DNA from: Panorpa germanica | Taxonomy: Eukaryota > Arthropoda > Insecta > Mecoptera > Panorpidae | Assembly: GCA_963678705.1 (NCBI GenBank) | Contig: OY783210.1 | Span: forward strand, 21,391,331-21,455,330 | Reading direction: 5' to 3' | DNA length: 64,000 nt | Shown here: positions 60,959-64,000 of the stretch, one piece after another | Layout of the letters: each line of letters opens with the position of its first letter | Numbering within the stretch: position 1 is the first letter of the stretch | Made by a program: the position numbers and the translations under genes | Notes under the pieces: model-generated | Database searches by the model: none | What the model saw: only the letters and a program-made list of their open reading frames with translations | Told to the model about the DNA's origin: nothing

Positions 60959-62524
60959 TTACATTTGTACAGCATCAACGGCTGATTCATCTAAAGTATG
61001 AAGCCAATTAAAAATCATCATGTTACGTTCATATTTGCTGAGAGGCTTCCCACGTTCGCGCTCCACATCTCGTATGGTTAAATTTTTTGCAGGTTTTGAT
61101 TTAGATATTGCATCTGTCGATGTAATTGAAGATGTAGCAACAGGAGTTACTGGTAATGAAATTTCTGTACTTTTGACGATATTTGCAGCATTATCTCGTT
61201 GAACAGGAACGATTAATTGTATTGGTCCGGGCCCTACAAATTTCCAATTAAATTTAACAAAAAGTATTTAAGATTTATGCAAAGAATATCGAACCATGTA
61301 TCGAAAACATGTAGTAGCCCAATACACAGTGGCGGATTTAAATCAATAGAAGCCCCGGACCCAAAAGACCCTTTTTAACTATCCCGCGAGATACCAATCC
61401 CCCTCAAATTAATTTAATAAATCCGCTACTGCCTATATAAATAGTAAATATGAATCGAAATACAAAACCTGGTTGTGCAGTACTTGCAGCTGCCGCAATC
61501 TCCAGGCGGTCCAGATTAAATTCACTTTGTGAAAGCCGTTCTAATGCACAATAAGTTGTAAGAAGTTTTCGACGAATATAATTTTGTCTAACAGTTTTAT
61601 TAACGGATCGAATTAAATCTGCGGCTGTAAACGTAATTGTTTCTTGAGGCTGCGGTTGCGTACCAGCTCCACCACCATGTGGCGAAGGAAGTTGTGATGT
61701 ACTGGAAACATCTCCAACAGCCACCCAAGTAGAACACGAGCGAGAGGTGTGGTCTAACCGGGGATGATCCAAAAGATAACCAGATCTTGATTAAATAAAT
61801 AAAAAGAATCAATAACAAAAATAAAATTATAACAAAAAATTAATTAGTTTTAATATTAACCTTTGCAGTGAATTTAATGCTAATTCAGATACTGTTGTTC
61901 TGGCTAGCATACTAGAAGGCTCCGGTAAAGATAAATGGCTGATATCGGAAGTACTAAAACTTTTTTGAAGACCTAGCAAGTTTAGAAAACATAAGAATAC
62001 CATTCACAAAATAATCTTAAATTTTTAATATTCACCTAAAGCTGAGGACAGAACTGCACAAGACCGAAGAAGATCATTTTCTTCTTCAAACCAAAGCAAT
62101 TCTGGAATGCCTCCAGTCGTGCTACACACACAAGGCAACATTAATTTAAAACAGTTTTAACAACTGTAATTATATTAAAAAATATAACTTACCGGGAAAA
62201 TGAATTTCTAGCTTCTGGATTAGGACTGGGTCCTCTAGCAGTCAAATGAGCTACTAATCTCATTCCTTTACCTCCCAGAGCATCGGAAGCGATGGATGAT
62301 ACAGAAAATAAAGATAAATCGGTAGTAACAGATTCATGTGATGGAGATCTTAGCATTCGACAGGCTACAGATAGAGACTGACTGGAACTCGGTTGTTTAA
62401 GTTCTCCAAGTAAAGTTTTAAATTCATTTGCAAATGGCTTTGCATCACTGTTTTTATCTTTAGATTCACTAGCAGTTATTTTTACATTTGGTAATTTCTG
62501 CATATTATTTTCTGATGAAGCCAT
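60959..62524 (-). CDS. Conserved-looking protein of unknown family, five exons
   Basis: Exons 62193-62524, 62036-62121, 61861-61972, 61469-61785 and 60959-61233 join in frame to 373 residues. The N-terminus is Ser/Lys-rich and probably disordered. The central part has TGGIPELLWFEEENDLLRSC and LGLQKSFSTSDISHLSLPEP. A helical stretch follows (DLIRSVNKTVRQNYIRRKLL, LERLSQSEFNLDRLEIAAAA). The C-terminus ends RDVERERGKPLSKYERNMMI and FNWLHTLDESAVDAVQM. These low-degeneracy blocks look conserved, but I cannot name the family and assign no function. There is no signal peptide, membrane segment or metal motif. The fourth intron holds a small MITE. Confidence 0.7.
61327..61431. mobile_element. Short hAT-like MITE inside an intron
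   Basis: It begins CAGTGGCGGATTTA and ends with TAAATCCGCTACTG, its near-perfect reverse complement (one mismatch). It is about 105 bases, more GC-rich than the intron around it. The 8 bases on each side (CCAATACA and CCTATATA) match at 6 of 8 positions, as expected of an old hAT-type 8-bp target duplication. Confidence 0.6.
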
Positions 62525-64000
62525 GTTTTATTAATTACATACCATACTTTAATCAATTACTATAACTATATTAAGTTGATAGCTATAATGTTGTTTTCAA
62601 ACACTATTATGAAAATGTTTCGAAACTCGACGCAACAATTGACTTTTTACTTTAATAAGATTTCTTTTAATTTAAAACATTTATTGAAATAATTTATTTA
62701 AAATTACTTCTATCTGGTTGTTATTTTTAAATAAAAACTGGAGAAATTTTTGTATTAAATTAGAAATTCTCAGTGTATATAACTCTGAACCTGAGAAACT
62801 GAAAAATATAAATCGATAAAAGCTAAATAAGTTGAGACGAGTTGCGCATGCGAAAATAAATTAGTAGCAAAATAATATAGTATTTTGAATAGATAAGAAA
62901 ATAAATTGTAAACACTTTCAATAGAGAACTAAATCCAATAGAATTATGTAATGATGTTCCGAAAAGACTTTACGTAAGCAATGGATGTAAAACAATATAT
63001 ATTTTATTCTTTCACAGAGTTAATTTATTTATATATTCTTATATATCTACCTATAACTTAGAATATATCAGATAATAACCTTACAATATATTTTCTTATG
63101 TTTAATATGCACACGGTGACTTTAATTTTACAAGACGATATTACAATTAGCAGCTCATAAAGATGTTGGATTGATTCTTATGTGCATAAAACAAATATAA
63201 ATAAGTTTGTACATGAAACCACACAGCACAATTAGTATTTCCCTGAATACAAATAAACTGCAATGATATATTCAGGGCAATACCCATATAGGTGAAAGTT
63301 TTTGTACAAATAAATACAGATACAGATACAAAAAGATTTATTTTATTATATTCTACTTTTAAATAAACGTTCCTTTTAACCAATTTTTAGACCAATTTAG
63401 TTTAATCAGGTACAAAATCTAAAAATTGGTGAAAACAATGAACTTTTATTATGTTTATGTTACGTAACATATTCTTTGTATTCATAAAACATAATAAAGA
63501 AATCTTTTTTGGATTACACCCTTTATTTTTTTTAATGGAATTTGAAATCACTTCAAAGCTTAGAAGCGATATAAAAAAAATTACCTACGTATAACTAATA
63601 TTTCAACCAAAATTTAATTATGCAATATGAAAATCAAATTATTCGATATCCATTGACGTCGAGAGTAGTCATTAGTTTGCGAATAGCCCACTTAAATATT
63701 ATTATATTTAAACAGATGATTAAACATTTGTATAGTTACTTTTTGGTTATCATCGATATAGTTAAATTCATATGATACGATTAATTTATTACTAACTTTA
63801 CTGGACTAAATATCTACAAAAACATGTGTTTTTTAAATAAAATAAAATGTTGAAAACACCGTCAATTTAAAAAATAACAAAAATAAACAACTTGCCTTAA
63901 AAATATTATAAGGATGGGGGGGATTTGCTTTTTAAAAAGTATTTTGTAATGATGATGAACATAGGATGCTATTGCGCGTTTCTTTTGGTTGTAATTTAAT
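62525..64000. other. Gene-free right end
   Basis: AT-rich sequence upstream of the unnamed minus-strand gene. No coding exon, repeat family or RNA gene was recognised. A run of seven G lies near 63916. Confidence 0.5.

Overview
This window is nuclear DNA from an insect. It is AT-rich, its genes are split into many short exons with GT-AG introns mostly of 60-150 bases, and every recognisable gene is a conserved animal or insect family. Compact genes, tandem regucalcins, a paired prag01-type mitochondrial protein and an OTU/Tudor 'otu' protein fit an insect, possibly a hymenopteran. That placement is inference. I see no rRNA gene, confident tRNA gene or CRISPR array.

Layout. 1-4072 is gene-free with degraded repeats. 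4073-7120 holds two divergent genes: a two-exon RING-H2 membrane protein (-) and SepSecS, the selenocysteine-tRNA synthase (+). 7381-13879 holds three intact tandem regucalcin/SMP-30 genes (-). 14778-18063 is WDR6 (-), divergent from exocyst subunit Sec3/EXOC1 (18381-21814, +). 22067-23221 holds two prag01-like mitochondrial membrane proteins (-), divergent from FANCI (23498-29150, +). 30078-34350 is a divergent pair of splicing-related genes, SNRNP27 (-) and SNIP1 (+). 36078-38307 is a SOCS4/5-type (Socs36E-like) gene (+).

38308-45395 is a 7 kb gene-free block with the most unusual DNA in the window: a 64-bp minisatellite, then a cluster of nine adjacent near-perfect hairpins (39993-40244), then a tRNA-derived SINE, then copies of a terminal-inverted-repeat family. 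From 45396 to 62524 all genes are on the minus strand: the OTU/Tudor deubiquitinase otu/OTUD4, the C7orf25 (DUF1308) homolog, DCAF1/mahjong (27 exons), and a conserved five-exon gene I could not name. 62525-64000 is empty.

Themes. Two RNA-maturation factors (SepSecS, WDR6) and two spliceosome-linked factors (SNRNP27, SNIP1) are present. Ubiquitin biology is over-represented: a RING E3, a CRL4 receptor (DCAF1), a SOCS-box CRL5 adaptor, a deubiquitinase, and FANCI, itself a monoubiquitination substrate. Gene order looks like ordinary euchromatin rather than an operon or island. Exon boundaries were rebuilt by hand from splice signals and reading-frame continuity. In each gene where I summed exon lengths the total is a multiple of three.
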